From Deltaproteobacteria bacterium (GTDB lineage Bacteria; Desulfobacterota; Desulfomonilia; UBA1062): 64,000 nt of DNA. The notes under the pieces are model-generated. The model was not told where the DNA came from. It was given only the letters and a program-made list of their open reading frames with translations, and ran no database searches. Made by a program: the position numbers and the translations under genes. Shown here piece after piece: positions 1-8,478 of this stretch (position 1 is its first letter; the number at the start of each line of letters is the position of its first letter). Where the stretch lies: the NCBI GenBank assembly GCA_015486075.1, contig WFSG01000018.1:1-64000 (forward strand). Reading direction: 5' to 3'.

Positions 1-140
1 AGCCTGGGACGAAACCCCGTCCTCACAAGCACCTCCCTGATAACCGTTGCACCAAGCTCCTTTGCCGACACATCCCTGAGAGAACCCCCAAAACTCCCTA
101 CAGCAGTACGTAACCCAGCTACAATAACAACGTCAGACAT
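1..140 (-). CDS. Acetyl-CoA C-acetyltransferase (thiolase), N-terminal part only
   Basis: The reverse strand opens with ATG at 140 and runs off the left edge after about 46 codons. The visible residues VIVAGLRTAVGSFGGSLRD are the classic thiolase N-terminus. The family condenses two acetyl-CoA to acetoacetyl-CoA, or runs the reverse reaction in beta-oxidation. Thiolases are usually about 390 residues, so roughly 88 percent of the gene, including the catalytic Cys and His motifs, lies outside. A GGGAGG ribosome site sits 7 bases before the ATG, which fixes the start. The CoA-transferase further along the window suggests acyl-CoA metabolism, but the two genes are not adjacent. Whether it is biosynthetic or degradative cannot be told from this fragment. 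Confidence 0.85.
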   Translation of the reverse strand, partial: MSDVVIVAGLRTAVGSFGGSLRDVSAKELGATVIREVLVRTGFRPR

Positions 141-318
141 AATAATACCTCCCTGCAGTTACTAAATTACAGTTCATTATTGCATATCTGGTCTGCAAGG
201 ACAAGTTTGATCAGGTGTTTTGACTGGGAAATAAGTTACTTATATGTAACACCTTGTACCTTTGAGAGGGAAAAATGATGTCTTATGACACTCCTTAAGG
301 AAGGATAATTTGACTTAC

Positions 319-1203
319 TCAACCTCTAGGATGATATTTCTTGTGTATATCCTTTAGTCTGGCCGTGCTAACGTGTGTATATACTTGGGTCGTGGATATG
401 TCACTATGGCCTAGCATAAGCTGCACAGCCCTTAGATCAGCCCCTCCAGCAAGCAGGTGTGTGGCAAAAGAGTGTCTTAGAGTGTGGGGTGATATTTGCT
501 TCCGTATACTTGCCTTGAGTGCATATTCTTTTATGATGTGCCAGAAGTTTTGCCTTGTCATTCCCTTTCCCCTCTTAGTGCAGAAGAGTATGTCTGTAGA
601 CTTCCTAAGCCTAGCCGGCCTAGCCCTCTCTATGTACTGCCTTGTCCAGAAAATGGCAGATTGTCCCAATGGAACAAGCCTTTCTTTCTCTCCCTTGCCT
701 AGTGTTATTATGTAGCCTGTATCCAGATTGACATTGTTTAACTTGAGGCCTATTATTTCAGATACCCTCAGACCTGTCGCGTACAATAGCTCTAGCATAG
801 CCCTGTCCCTTATGCCCTTTGGGGTGCTGGTATTTGGCGCATTAAGTAGTCTGGTCACCTCGGATAAGCTAAGTACATTGGGGAGGTAGTGCCCTCTCCT
901 TGGAAAGGCTATGTCCTTAGTTGGATCCTTTGTCACTAATTCTTCGTTTACTAGAAATCTGTAAAATTGCCTTATGCCAGCAAGTCTTCTATTGATGGTT
1001 GTGGGTTTCAGACCTTGCTCTACGCTGTATGATATGAAATCTAGTAACTCCTGTTTTCCAACTTTTTGTACCTCTATGCCCTTTTTATTTAGCCATGATT
1101 CAAATAGCCTGAGGTCTGAATGATATGCTGATATGGTATTCTCGGGGGAAGACTTTTCTGCAACCATGTATTCTATAAATGCATCTGTAAGATCTTGATT
1201 CAT
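319..1203 (-). CDS. xerD: Site-specific tyrosine recombinase XerD
   Basis: A 294-residue tyrosine recombinase, the usual Xer length. An N-terminal SAM-like core-binding domain (about 1-95) is followed by the catalytic domain with Arg146 (ATGLRVSEI), Lys170 (LGKGEKERLVP), the HTLRH box (His240, Arg243), His266 (LGHSD) and the nucleophile Tyr275 (VYTHV). The C-terminal HPRG tail resembles XerD more than XerC. With a partner recombinase it resolves chromosome dimers at dif during division. The ATG overlaps the stop of the upstream SPOR gene (ATGA), so the two are probably translationally coupled. Nothing mobile surrounds it, so a housekeeping Xer is more likely than an integrase. No dif-like site was recognised in the window. 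Confidence 0.93.
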   Translation of the reverse strand: MNQDLTDAFIEYMVAEKSSPENTISAYHSDLRLFESWLNKKGIEVQKVGKQELLDFISYSVEQGLKPTTINRRLAGIRQFYRFLVNEELVTKDPTKDIAFPRRGHYLPNVLSLSEVTRLLNAPNTSTPKGIRDRAMLELLYATGLRVSEIIGLKLNNVNLDTGYIITLGKGEKERLVPLGQSAIFWTRQYIERARPARLRKSTDILFCTKRGKGMTRQNFWHIIKEYALKASIRKQISPHTLRHSFATHLLAGGADLRAVQLMLGHSDISTTQVYTHVSTARLKDIHKKYHPRG

Positions 1204-1823
1204 CTTTTTGTTACCCTGGAATCTATGCCAAGCTCTAGCAACTCCTTCTGCTCAATACTGGCAGTATTCTCATCAGGGTATGCCCCTACTACTACCCTGT
1301 AACACGTATCCGACTCCCTTATCGTGTATGTGATAACGCCCATTGTGTTTAGTCTCTGGGCCTCTTTGCGTGCCACCTTCTCGCTTGTGTACGTACCTAT
1401 CTCCAGGGTATAGGGAACCGGTCTTCCAACAAAGGCACTCTGGCTTATAACCTTTTTTGCCTGCAATGCCCTTGATGTATAAACGGCATCCCTTATGTTT
1501 GTGAATATCCCATAGTCCACCCTGAACCATGTACCATGCCTATCAAGATTTATCTTTGTAACAAACGTGGGCTTAAGCTTCTTCCCCAGTGTTTTCCATT
1601 GCTGTATTGCACCTTCAGGCACTTTCCATGCTGAGACATGTATGGTGTAGGGGTAAAATTCCAACTTTTTGCAGGGCATCTGTTTCTTCAACTTTCCAGT
1701 TGGAGCTGGTGTTAACTCGGGAGGCCTTTGGATCTCTACCTCCACCGTGTTACTGAGTCCGTAACCTGCCCATGCATTAAATGCTAAGCACATGAGGATA
1801 GTCATTATTGCGAGGTATTTCAT
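1200..1823 (-). CDS. Exported protein with two SPOR-like domains
   Basis: A 207-residue protein with an N-terminal signal peptide (hydrophobic residues 3-19, AWA cleavage-like site). Two repeats of SPOR type follow. The first starts near YPYTIHVSAW (residue 57) and the second near VPYTLEIGTY (136), ending with the typical YRVVVGAYPDENTA. SPOR domains bind glycan strands stripped of stem peptides, the product of septal amidases. The gene lies between an amidase gene and xerD, overlapping both by ATGA, so it probably directs or senses amidase action at the septum. There is no transmembrane anchor beyond the signal, so the product is periplasmic. The SPOR assignment rests on pattern, not on a profile search. 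Confidence 0.75.
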   Translation of the reverse strand: MKYLAIMTILMCLAFNAWAGYGLSNTVEVEIQRPPELTPAPTGKLKKQMPCKKLEFYPYTIHVSAWKVPEGAIQQWKTLGKKLKPTFVTKINLDRHGTWFRVDYGIFTNIRDAVYTSRALQAKKVISQSAFVGRPVPYTLEIGTYTSEKVARKEAQRLNTMGVITYTIRESDTCYRVVVGAYPDENTASIEQKELLELGIDSRVTKR

Positions 1824-3517
1824 TTGGTTCCTCCCTTGAATGCATAGGTTGTATGAATAATATAATTATTTATGCCTTTTGCTATGCCGTCTACTATAGC
1901 ATCCTGGTAGGATTTGTGTCTAAGCAGCGAGCATTCCCTGGGGTTGGTGATAAAAGAGGTTTCAATAAGTATGGATGGCATCTGTGCGCCAAGCAGGACA
2001 TAAAAGGGCGCCTGTTTCACCCCGAGGTCCCTTTCCCTGTAGCCTTTATTTCTTAAGGATTGCATTATGGACTTCTGGACATAAGTAGCAAACTTTGAAG
2101 ATTCATTGATTTTTGAGTTCAACATTAGGTCATTGATGATTAACTGAAGGTCACTTATTGATTTAGATGTAGTGGCATTTTCTCTAGCAGCTACCCGTAT
2201 GGCAGAGGCATCGGTTGCAAGATTCAAGAAATAGGTCTCTACACCGCCAAGTCTCTTGTCTTTTGCCGCATTTGCGTGAATGGATATGAAAAGGTCTGCC
2301 TTTTTTCTGTTTGCGAATGCTGTTCTTTCTTCAAGTGGTATGAACACATCTCTGGTGCGGGTTAGGTATACCTTGAACCCTTCTCTTCTAAGCCTATGTG
2401 CCAGGCGTTTTGCTATTGCAAGGGCCACTGTTTTTTCTTTTACTCCATGTGGGCCGATTGCCCCTGGGTCCTTACCTCCATGACCCGGATCTATTACGAT
2501 CCTTGAGACCTTTAAGGATAGCTGGCGTGCTATGGAGGGGATATTAAGTGGATGGGTAACCTTTGTGCCGGGCCTTACCTTTTTTACATGTGACTTGTAG
2601 GTAAGGCCTGTCTCGGTCTTTTTTTTCTTGGTAGAGATATCCACTATTATCCTAGGAGGGTTCTCCATGGGCAGTGCGTTGTAATAAACCCTGCGGTTCA
2701 GGTCTAGAACGACTCTTACTGTGCCGGGCCTGTACTGGCTTATCCTTATCTGTGAAATGGTGCCGTCCTTTGATTTTATCCTGTAGGGATAGAGCTTGGA
2801 AGATCGGGCATTATGCAGGTTTATCACTAGGCGGTAAGGCTTTCTGTGCCTTTTGTCCGGTGGCATAAGAAAGGTATCAAAGGGTACATTTCTATCAACT
2901 CCTATAACGATCCTAGAATATTCCCTGTCAGATAGCTGGCGTATATGTTTGACTAATGCAAATTTTTTGCGTGGTCTTTTATTTGGAGGCATTGATTCTA
3001 TATGGATGGAATTTATACCTTCACGAGCCCTCTGTACCATATCCCCCTTAGGATACCTGTCTATGATCTTTCTGTAGTAAAAATATGCCTTTTTTTTGTC
3101 TTTAAATATGGTGTCATATATCCTAGCGGATTTATACAGGGCATCATCTGCCAATGAGCTCTTAGGATACTTTTTAACGATACGTTCGAATACCTTGATA
3201 GCGGATAGCAGATCTGATTTCCTTCCCGAGTAGCCGTATAGCTGTACGTACAGCTTGCCCTCTGTATACAGTGCACGCGAAGCAAATCCTGTGTGTGGGT
3301 AAAGCAATGCTACCTTTTTATACTTACCGATTACCCTTAACCAGTTGATCCTTAGCTTCCTTTTATGTGCACTGCGAGACAGCTCAATATAGGCCCTGTT
3401 TGCTCTCTGAAAGGCCTTTGCAGCTCCTGGAGACGCGCAAATGGTTTTTGTAGGTATTAAGATGAACAGTGCGCTTATAAGTATCAACCCAGAGAAAATT
3501 TTAAGATAATTACGCAT
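1820..3517 (-). CDS. N-acetylmuramoyl-L-alanine amidase with TPR and AMIN regions
   Basis: A 565-residue AmiC-type amidase that cuts the bond between MurNAc and the stem peptide in the periplasm, splitting septal murein. After a signal peptide (about 1-28) come TPR-like repeats (about 30-160, with phrases such as YPHTGFASRALY), an AMIN domain (about 185-295) and an Amidase_3 domain from about 335. The zinc ligands are visible in VIDPGHGGKDPGAIG, in KEKTVALAIAK and in SIHANA. The catalytic Glu lies in ILIETSFITNP. It is longer than E. coli AmiC because of the TPR region, a layout seen in deltaproteobacteria. It heads an overlapping operon with the SPOR gene and xerD. No ribosome site precedes the ATG. 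A promoter-like -10 lies 8 bases upstream instead. Confidence 0.9.
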   Translation of the reverse strand: MRNYLKIFSGLILISALFILIPTKTICASPGAAKAFQRANRAYIELSRSAHKRKLRINWLRVIGKYKKVALLYPHTGFASRALYTEGKLYVQLYGYSGRKSDLLSAIKVFERIVKKYPKSSLADDALYKSARIYDTIFKDKKKAYFYYRKIIDRYPKGDMVQRAREGINSIHIESMPPNKRPRKKFALVKHIRQLSDREYSRIVIGVDRNVPFDTFLMPPDKRHRKPYRLVINLHNARSSKLYPYRIKSKDGTISQIRISQYRPGTVRVVLDLNRRVYYNALPMENPPRIIVDISTKKKKTETGLTYKSHVKKVRPGTKVTHPLNIPSIARQLSLKVSRIVIDPGHGGKDPGAIGPHGVKEKTVALAIAKRLAHRLRREGFKVYLTRTRDVFIPLEERTAFANRKKADLFISIHANAAKDKRLGGVETYFLNLATDASAIRVAARENATTSKSISDLQLIINDLMLNSKINESSKFATYVQKSIMQSLRNKGYRERDLGVKQAPFYVLLGAQMPSILIETSFITNPRECSLLRHKSYQDAIVDGIAKGINNYIIHTTYAFKGGTK

Positions 3518-3525
3518 TGGTCAGG

Positions 3526-3554
3526 ATTTTATCCTAAAATGAGGGCAAGTACAA
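3526..3554 (-). promoter_or_regulatory. Possible promoter giving a leaderless amidase mRNA
   Basis: On the minus strand, -35-like TTGTAC (3554-3549) is followed by a 17-base spacer and -10-like TAAAAT (3531-3526). Only 8 bases separate the -10 from the amidase ATG at 3517, so transcription would begin at or next to the start codon. No Shine-Dalgarno sequence is present. The -35 matches consensus at only three positions, so the call leans on the spacing and on the same arrangement at five other genes in this window. Confidence 0.4.
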
Positions 3555-3572
3555 GAGCATGAAAGCGCCAAT

Positions 3573-4337
3573 CTACTTTAGCCCGTTTATTTTGCCTATT
3601 CTATATAATCCCTTAAGAGACAACCATGGGTCATGAATAAAGCTCGGATCCAGGATGTTACTTATGATTAAAGATATACCACCTGTTACAATGACCATAG
3701 GATTGTGACCATGGCCTGCCTCGGCTACCATCCTGGCCATTGCCTCTATCATAGCTTTGTGTCCAAGAACCACACCCGAGCGAAGACATGTGTCTGTTGT
3801 TGTGCCGATAATATTATTCGGTGGTTCTAATTCCACCTCTGGCAGGGCCCGCGCCATGGAGAGTAAGCCCTTATAAGCACTTATCATGCCAGGCGCAATC
3901 GCGCCGCCTACAAATTCTCCATCCTTGGTAACGTAATCTATGGTAGTTGCTGTGCCCATGTCTATTACTACAGCTGGTACTTGCCTTGCCTTGCTGTAGA
4001 GGTGATATGCTGCAGCAGCATTTATAATCCTGTCAATTCCAAGACTAACCTTGGTAAGGTATAAGTTTTTAATACCCATCTCTGTATCTCTGGTTACTAT
4101 GAAGGGATTTAGACCAATGTGTTTGTCGATATCACTAGCGATGATTTCTGCTGCATCCTTGCATACGCTTGATATTATAATATCTTCGGTAATATCAGGG
4201 ACCTCTTTAAGAAGACTTGCTAGGTATGATCCTCTCTTAGAAGATAATTTTGTGGGCATGCTGTATATTTTCTCTGGACTATCACCTTTGAAAAGGGCTG
4301 ATTTAACGAGAGTATTACCTATATCTATCGCAAGCAT
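3573..4337 (-). CDS. coaX: Type III pantothenate kinase
   Basis: A 254-residue ASKHA-fold kinase that phosphorylates pantothenate in the first step of coenzyme A synthesis. The landmarks are the N-terminal phosphate loop LAIDIGNTLVKSALF (Asp5), the substrate motif GIDR (100-103), the second loop DMGTATTID (from Asp126) and GGAIAPGM (144-151). The length is normal for CoaX. It stands alone: birA, its common neighbour, is absent, and the gene is divergent from the DMT transporter at 4461. There is no ribosome site before the ATG. A promoter-like pair lies so close that the mRNA may be leaderless. Type III kinases are not inhibited by CoA, which suggests supply is controlled elsewhere. Confidence 0.93.
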   Translation of the reverse strand: MLAIDIGNTLVKSALFKGDSPEKIYSMPTKLSSKRGSYLASLLKEVPDITEDIIISSVCKDAAEIIASDIDKHIGLNPFIVTRDTEMGIKNLYLTKVSLGIDRIINAAAAYHLYSKARQVPAVVIDMGTATTIDYVTKDGEFVGGAIAPGMISAYKGLLSMARALPEVELEPPNNIIGTTTDTCLRSGVVLGHKAMIEAMARMVAEAGHGHNPMVIVTGGISLIISNILDPSFIHDPWLSLKGLYRIGKINGLK

Positions 4338-4344
4338 AACTAGG

Positions 4345-4373
4345 CATTTAGTGCAAAACTCTCATAGTATCAA
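4345..4373 (-). promoter_or_regulatory. Possible promoter giving a leaderless coaX mRNA
   Basis: Minus-strand TTGATA (4373-4368), a 17-base spacer, then the weak -10 TAAATG (4350-4345). The -10 ends 7 bases before the coaX ATG at 4337, and no Shine-Dalgarno sequence lies between. The -10 matches consensus at only three of six positions, so on its own this would be a marginal call. Confidence 0.35.
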
Positions 4374-4407
4374 CCTGTTTTTTGGAACTAAGTTAATTGA
4401 TATTATT

Positions 4408-4416
4408 TGGTATAAT
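4408..4416 (+). promoter_or_regulatory. Extended -10 promoter for the DMT transporter gene
   Basis: TGG followed directly by a perfect TATAAT (4411-4416) on the plus strand forms an extended -10 element. No good -35 lies 17 bases upstream. Transcription would start near 4423, giving a leader of about 38 bases to the GTG at 4461. It lies in the divergent region shared with coaX. Confidence 0.4.
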
Positions 4417-4460
4417 TGATATCCTTCCCTTTCTGTCAAACATGATCGCGGGGTTAAAGA

Positions 4461-5309
4461 GTGAGGGAAAAGGGGAATAGAGAACTCCTTGGCGTTTTCT
4501 GCGTTGGGATTTCTGCATTGGCATTTGCCCTTATGTCAATGTTCATAAAGATAGTGACCCTTCATGGCATTTCCCCGATAGAAGTTGCGTTTGCAAGATT
4601 CCTTGTGGGTTTTGTGATACTCAATGCATTTTACTTGCTAAGGCCAGTTCCGTTGAAGCCCTCAAAGCCTGGATGGGTATATCTCAGGGCCTTTTTTACA
4701 GGTATAGCTGCCATCTGCTTTTTCATAGGCATATCCTCGACCACCCTTGTGAATGCTAACCTTCTCAACATGACCTACCCGGTATTTGTTGCCATGTTAG
4801 CACCTTTCTGGAACAGAGAAACATTCAGTATGTCCAAGGGAATCTCTGTGGCGGTGGCAATGTGCGGTATATACCTGGTGGTTCAGCACAAGTCAGGCTT
4901 TAGCACTGGGGATATATGGGCCCTGTTGTCTGGTATGCTTGCGGCTGGTGGTATATCGTCCTTAAAAGAGGCAAGGATAAAGGATACATCTTTTATTATC
5001 CTTTATTACCTGATGGTATTTGGATTGGTAATGACATCAGTGGCTATGCCTTTTTTTGTGGTGCCAAGCCTAAGAAGTGCATGGTTGCTTGTTTTGATAG
5101 GTGTGTTAAGTCTTGCTGGGCAGTTTTTAATAACCTATGGTTACAGGTATGTTAAGGTTATTGAGGGATCTTTGATATCAACTACAAGAGTAGTATTCGC
5201 TGGTTTGCTTGGCATGTTCGTCTTCTCGGAGTCTATAAACCTTTCTTTTATTCTGGGTGCAGTGCTTATAGCTTTTGCGATCATATGGATACAAGCCCAT
5301 ACCGTCTGA
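4461..5309 (+). CDS. DMT-family (EamA) inner-membrane transporter
   Basis: A 282-residue, very hydrophobic protein with about ten membrane helices arranged as two EamA repeats (roughly 10-140 and 150-280). The family exports small metabolites such as amino acids, purines or nucleotide sugars. The substrate cannot be inferred here. It begins with GTG (MREKGNRELLGVFCVG); the upstream ribosome site is poor. Its last 29 bases overlap the end of the convergent PFK-2/FBPase-2 gene. A proline and lysine-rich cytoplasmic loop (PVPLKPSKPGWVY, about 65-77) precedes helix 3. It forms no operon with neighbours, so context gives no clue to the substrate. Confidence 0.85.
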   Translation: MREKGNRELLGVFCVGISALAFALMSMFIKIVTLHGISPIEVAFARFLVGFVILNAFYLLRPVPLKPSKPGWVYLRAFFTGIAAICFFIGISSTTLVNANLLNMTYPVFVAMLAPFWNRETFSMSKGISVAVAMCGIYLVVQHKSGFSTGDIWALLSGMLAAGGISSLKEARIKDTSFIILYYLMVFGLVMTSVAMPFFVVPSLRSAWLLVLIGVLSLAGQFLITYGYRYVKVIEGSLISTTRVVFAGLLGMFVFSESINLSFILGAVLIAFAIIWIQAHTV

Positions 5310-6510
5310 GCTGAAAGAGCTTTTTGTCCTGTTTTGCTACTATGTGGTAGAATTTATCCTGGGGTACATATATAAAGGGTACGTCTTCTTCCCTCCTGTA
5401 AAGGAAGTGGGCAAGGATCATCCTATTAACCGCCCTATGGCCGATAATCATTATATTATCTGCATTCCTGTTCAGAAATAGGGCTTTTTTTATGCCTGTT
5501 TCTATGCGCTCCCTCATTGTGGCATAACTCTCTCCCCCTGGGTAAACGTAATTGTATTTATCCTTCTTTCGCGTATTGTATATGGTAGGATATTTTTCTC
5601 TTATCTCCTGGTAGGTCATGCACTCGCATATACCTGCATCTATCTCGTTAAATTCCTTTAAGGGTACTATTGTGCATGATCTCTGCATGTCACGTATTGG
5701 TTCTGCGGTCTGGATCGTTCTTTTTTTTTGACTAGTAAATATAAAAGAGATATTCCGGTTTTTGAAAAATTCGGCAAGAGTCACTGCCTGTGTCTTTCCC
5801 CTTTCAGTAAGGGATGGGTCTCCCCCGATTCTGTCTTCTAGGTTGTAGTAAGTCTCTGCATGTCGGATAAGAAAGAGATTTTTTACTATATCAGTAACGA
5901 GAAAATCCCTTATCCTGGAATAGTATGGCAAGGGATCCATCAATTTCTCTCTCAAGATCCTGTTATGGAGAGAATCTAGCTTGATGTAATTTCTCTCTTC
6001 ATAAAGTGGGACGTAGATCATTTCATAATACTTAATCCTTTTTTCGAACTCCTTTAATGCCCTGGCATGATCAAGGTGTTCGAACTCAGGGGTCTTCACT
6101 TTCTGATTAATGCTCAGGCTCAATATTTCCCTGTCGTCATTTACACATTCAATATAAAGGATAGGATGGTCATCCAGGTTTCTTTCGATCATTCTTCTTC
6201 TCTGTGGGCTTGCATTCGTTGCGTCTAGTATGGAGACGTCGCCTCCCCTTCTAAGATAGGTCTTTGCACGATGGATGTTCATCATTGCAAAACGCCTTCT
6301 CATCTCCACACCAGCCTTGTTCTCGGGGCTGTAAAAATCAGCGCTATATGTCTCTTTTGTTGGCCTGTACTTTCTTCTCAGGTTCCCGTTGTTGAATACC
6401 TTTGCATGTATATTATCCCTTCTAAACGTCTCTTGAAGCCTGAATGAGATAGTCGATTTGCCTCTTGCGGGTAGGCCTACCATTACAACGTAAAGCTTAT
6501 TATCTTCCAT
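5281..6510 (-). CDS. Bifunctional 6-phosphofructo-2-kinase / fructose-2,6-bisphosphatase
   Basis: A 409-residue protein matching the eukaryotic PFKFB family along its whole length. The kinase half (1-205) has Walker A GLPARGKS (12-19), the substrate motif FNNGNLRR (39-46), DATN (96-99) and KRIKYYEMIYVPL (157-169). The phosphatase half (about 208-400) has Arg216-His217 (LIRHAET), GRIGGD-like DRIGGD (226-231), Glu289 (NEIDAG) and His358 (IIGHRAV), matching the catalytic His, Glu and His of rat FBPase-2. The reaction makes and removes fructose-2,6-bisphosphate, a regulator of glycolysis and gluconeogenesis in eukaryotes. The mammalian RHGE is RHAE here. There is no ribosome site, and TATAAT lies only 3 bases before the ATG. 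Such genes are reported from some sulfate reducers, but their bacterial role is uncertain. Confidence 0.88.
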   Translation of the reverse strand: MEDNKLYVVMVGLPARGKSTISFRLQETFRRDNIHAKVFNNGNLRRKYRPTKETYSADFYSPENKAGVEMRRRFAMMNIHRAKTYLRRGGDVSILDATNASPQRRRMIERNLDDHPILYIECVNDDREILSLSINQKVKTPEFEHLDHARALKEFEKRIKYYEMIYVPLYEERNYIKLDSLHNRILREKLMDPLPYYSRIRDFLVTDIVKNLFLIRHAETYYNLEDRIGGDPSLTERGKTQAVTLAEFFKNRNISFIFTSQKKRTIQTAEPIRDMQRSCTIVPLKEFNEIDAGICECMTYQEIREKYPTIYNTRKKDKYNYVYPGGESYATMRERIETGIKKALFLNRNADNIMIIGHRAVNRMILAHFLYRREEDVPFIYVPQDKFYHIVAKQDKKLFQLRRYGLVSI

Positions 6511-6582
6511 GTGATTATAGTTACAATGTAATACTTGAAAAGGAAAGACCTATGTCGCTTACCATAGAATCTAGGTCTATTA

Positions 6583-8478
6583 TTACGTAGGCTCCTTGCG
6601 AGGGACATTATCAAAGAAGACCAACAAGTTATATACGCCCCCGTATGCCCATGTGGCCTTTAAGGGGTATCCACTATTTTTAGAAATTTTCATTATTGCA
6701 TCGTTTTCTTTGAGAACCTCTGCCTCAAACCCAACAATGCCATGCTCACGGGCCACCTGTACAAGGTACCAGAGAAGAAATGTTCCAATCCCTGCCTTTT
6801 GGTAATCTCCCCGTACTGTTATTGCCACCTCGGCAAGGTTAGTAGAGGCTTCTCTCACGTACTGTGCAAGGGCTATGATTTCTTCCTTTCCCTCAATTTC
6901 TTCTCTTCCCACGATTCCAACTATGGCCATACGATCTTCGTAGTCTATGCTTGCGATAGGTTGAGCCATCTCGTGAGGGAACGCCTTTATCCTATGGAAG
7001 AATCTTTTGTAAAGGTCCTCGTCGGAGAGGGAATATACCAATTCCTGGATCTTTTTTTCGTCAGTGGGTTTAACTGGTCTGAAAAATATCTCTCTTCCCA
7101 GATTATCGGTCCAGTAGGTCTCATGTCTTTCTGGATAGATAGCACCTGAAGGAAGAATCTGGTCCTTGTAAACATAGCCCTTTATCTTTGCTTCTTCCAG
7201 CAGTGCTGCTCTGTACGAAGGATGGGCTATGCTTATAAGGGCCATGGCCCTCTCCCTGATGGATTTGCCATGCAGGTAGGCAATGCCGTATTCGGTTACC
7301 ACGTAATGGACATCCCCACGGGTCAAGACTACTCCACTACCCTGTTCTAGATGGGGTAATATCCTGGACTTCTTGCCTCCATCAGCTGTAGATGGCATTA
7401 CTATTATGGACTTACCTCTTTCGGAAAGAGCTGCTCCCCTTACGAAATCTACTTGGCCACCTATTCCGCTGTAGAGTAAGTAACCCACAGAGTCGGAACA
7501 TACCTGACCGGTAAGATCCACGCTAAGTGCAGAGTTTATTGAGACCATCTTCCTGTTTTTTGCGATTATATAGGGATTGTTCACGTATTCTACTGGATGA
7601 AACTCGAACATGGGGTTGTTATGTATGAATCGATATAGCTTCCTAGTTCCCATGCAGAAGCTGGCCACAACCTTGCCTACGTGTATGCTCTTTTTACTGC
7701 ATGTGATGCTACCAGATTTTATAAGGTCCATGAGGCTGTCAGTAAAGGTTTCTGTGTGTACACCTAGGTCTTTCTTATCCTTTAAATATGACAACACTGC
7801 ATTGGGTATAGACCCGTAACCTACCTGTATTGTGGATTCGTCCTCCACCAAGTTTGCAACGTACTTGCCAATGCCTTTTGCTATGTCACCTGGATCATCA
7901 ACGATGAACTCCTGTACAGGTTTTTCTGTTTTAACAAAGGCATCTATCTGGGAGACATGTAGAAAGCTATCACCTAGGGTCCTTGGCATGTTCGGGTTTA
8001 CCTCGGCCACAACGTAATCAGCACACTCTGCAGCTGTCTTTGTAAGGTCAACCGATATTCCCAGGCTTACATATCCATGTCTGTCAGGAGGGGTTACAGA
8101 TATGAGCGCCGTATCGATGTGTATCCTTCCCTTGCGAAAGAGCTGAGGTATCTCGGACAGAAACACAGGCGTATAATCGGCATTACCTCTCCATATTGCC
8201 TCTCTTGTATTGGGTCCTATAAAAAATGCATTGTGCCTGAATGCTCTGGAGAAGCGCCGCTCGGTATAAGGAGCATTACCCACTGTGAGGAAGTGCATGA
8301 TCTCAGTATCGGCAAGCTCCATGGACAGATCCATGAGGGTCTCTATTAATAGGGCAGGTTCTCCACAACCGGAACCTATGAACACCCTAGAGCCCCTACG
8401 TATATGCTCAAGGGCTGCTCTTGGCTTTACAAGTCTCTCCCTATAATATTTTTCCCACATATATCCATTGTATAGCAC
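6583..8478 (-). CDS. Acetyl-CoA hydrolase/CoA-transferase fused to a GNAT acetyltransferase domain
   Basis: A 631-residue fusion. Residues about 8-440 form an acetyl-CoA hydrolase/transferase of the 4-hydroxybutyrate CoA-transferase type. The likely covalent Glu243 lies in LGVHTETF, after VGYGSIPNAVL, and the C-terminal lobe carries ESGIG-like YSGIGGQVDFVRGA and TEYGIAYLHGKS. After a linker, residues about 465-620 form a GNAT domain (RPVKPTDE, then AITVRGDYQKAGIGTFLL as the acetyl-CoA loop). The first part moves CoA between carboxylates, and the GNAT part would acetylate an amine or lysine. The GTG at 8478 is the longest start; ATG at 8460 (MWEKYYRE) is an alternative, and neither has a good ribosome site. 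The true acyl substrate is unknown. Confidence 0.85.
   Translation of the reverse strand: MLYNGYMWEKYYRERLVKPRAALEHIRRGSRVFIGSGCGEPALLIETLMDLSMELADTEIMHFLTVGNAPYTERRFSRAFRHNAFFIGPNTREAIWRGNADYTPVFLSEIPQLFRKGRIHIDTALISVTPPDRHGYVSLGISVDLTKTAAECADYVVAEVNPNMPRTLGDSFLHVSQIDAFVKTEKPVQEFIVDDPGDIAKGIGKYVANLVEDESTIQVGYGSIPNAVLSYLKDKKDLGVHTETFTDSLMDLIKSGSITCSKKSIHVGKVVASFCMGTRKLYRFIHNNPMFEFHPVEYVNNPYIIAKNRKMVSINSALSVDLTGQVCSDSVGYLLYSGIGGQVDFVRGAALSERGKSIIVMPSTADGGKKSRILPHLEQGSGVVLTRGDVHYVVTEYGIAYLHGKSIRERAMALISIAHPSYRAALLEEAKIKGYVYKDQILPSGAIYPERHETYWTDNLGREIFFRPVKPTDEKKIQELVYSLSDEDLYKRFFHRIKAFPHEMAQPIASIDYEDRMAIVGIVGREEIEGKEEIIALAQYVREASTNLAEVAITVRGDYQKAGIGTFLLWYLVQVAREHGIVGFEAEVLKENDAIMKISKNSGYPLKATWAYGGVYNLLVFFDNVPRKEPT

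Noticed and set aside
6511-6519. TATAAT just before the PFK-2/FBPase-2 ATG as a seventh leaderless promoter
   Set aside because: Only 3 bases separate it from the ATG and no -35 lies at 16-18 bases, so RNA would begin inside the gene. It may be chance in AT-rich sequence.
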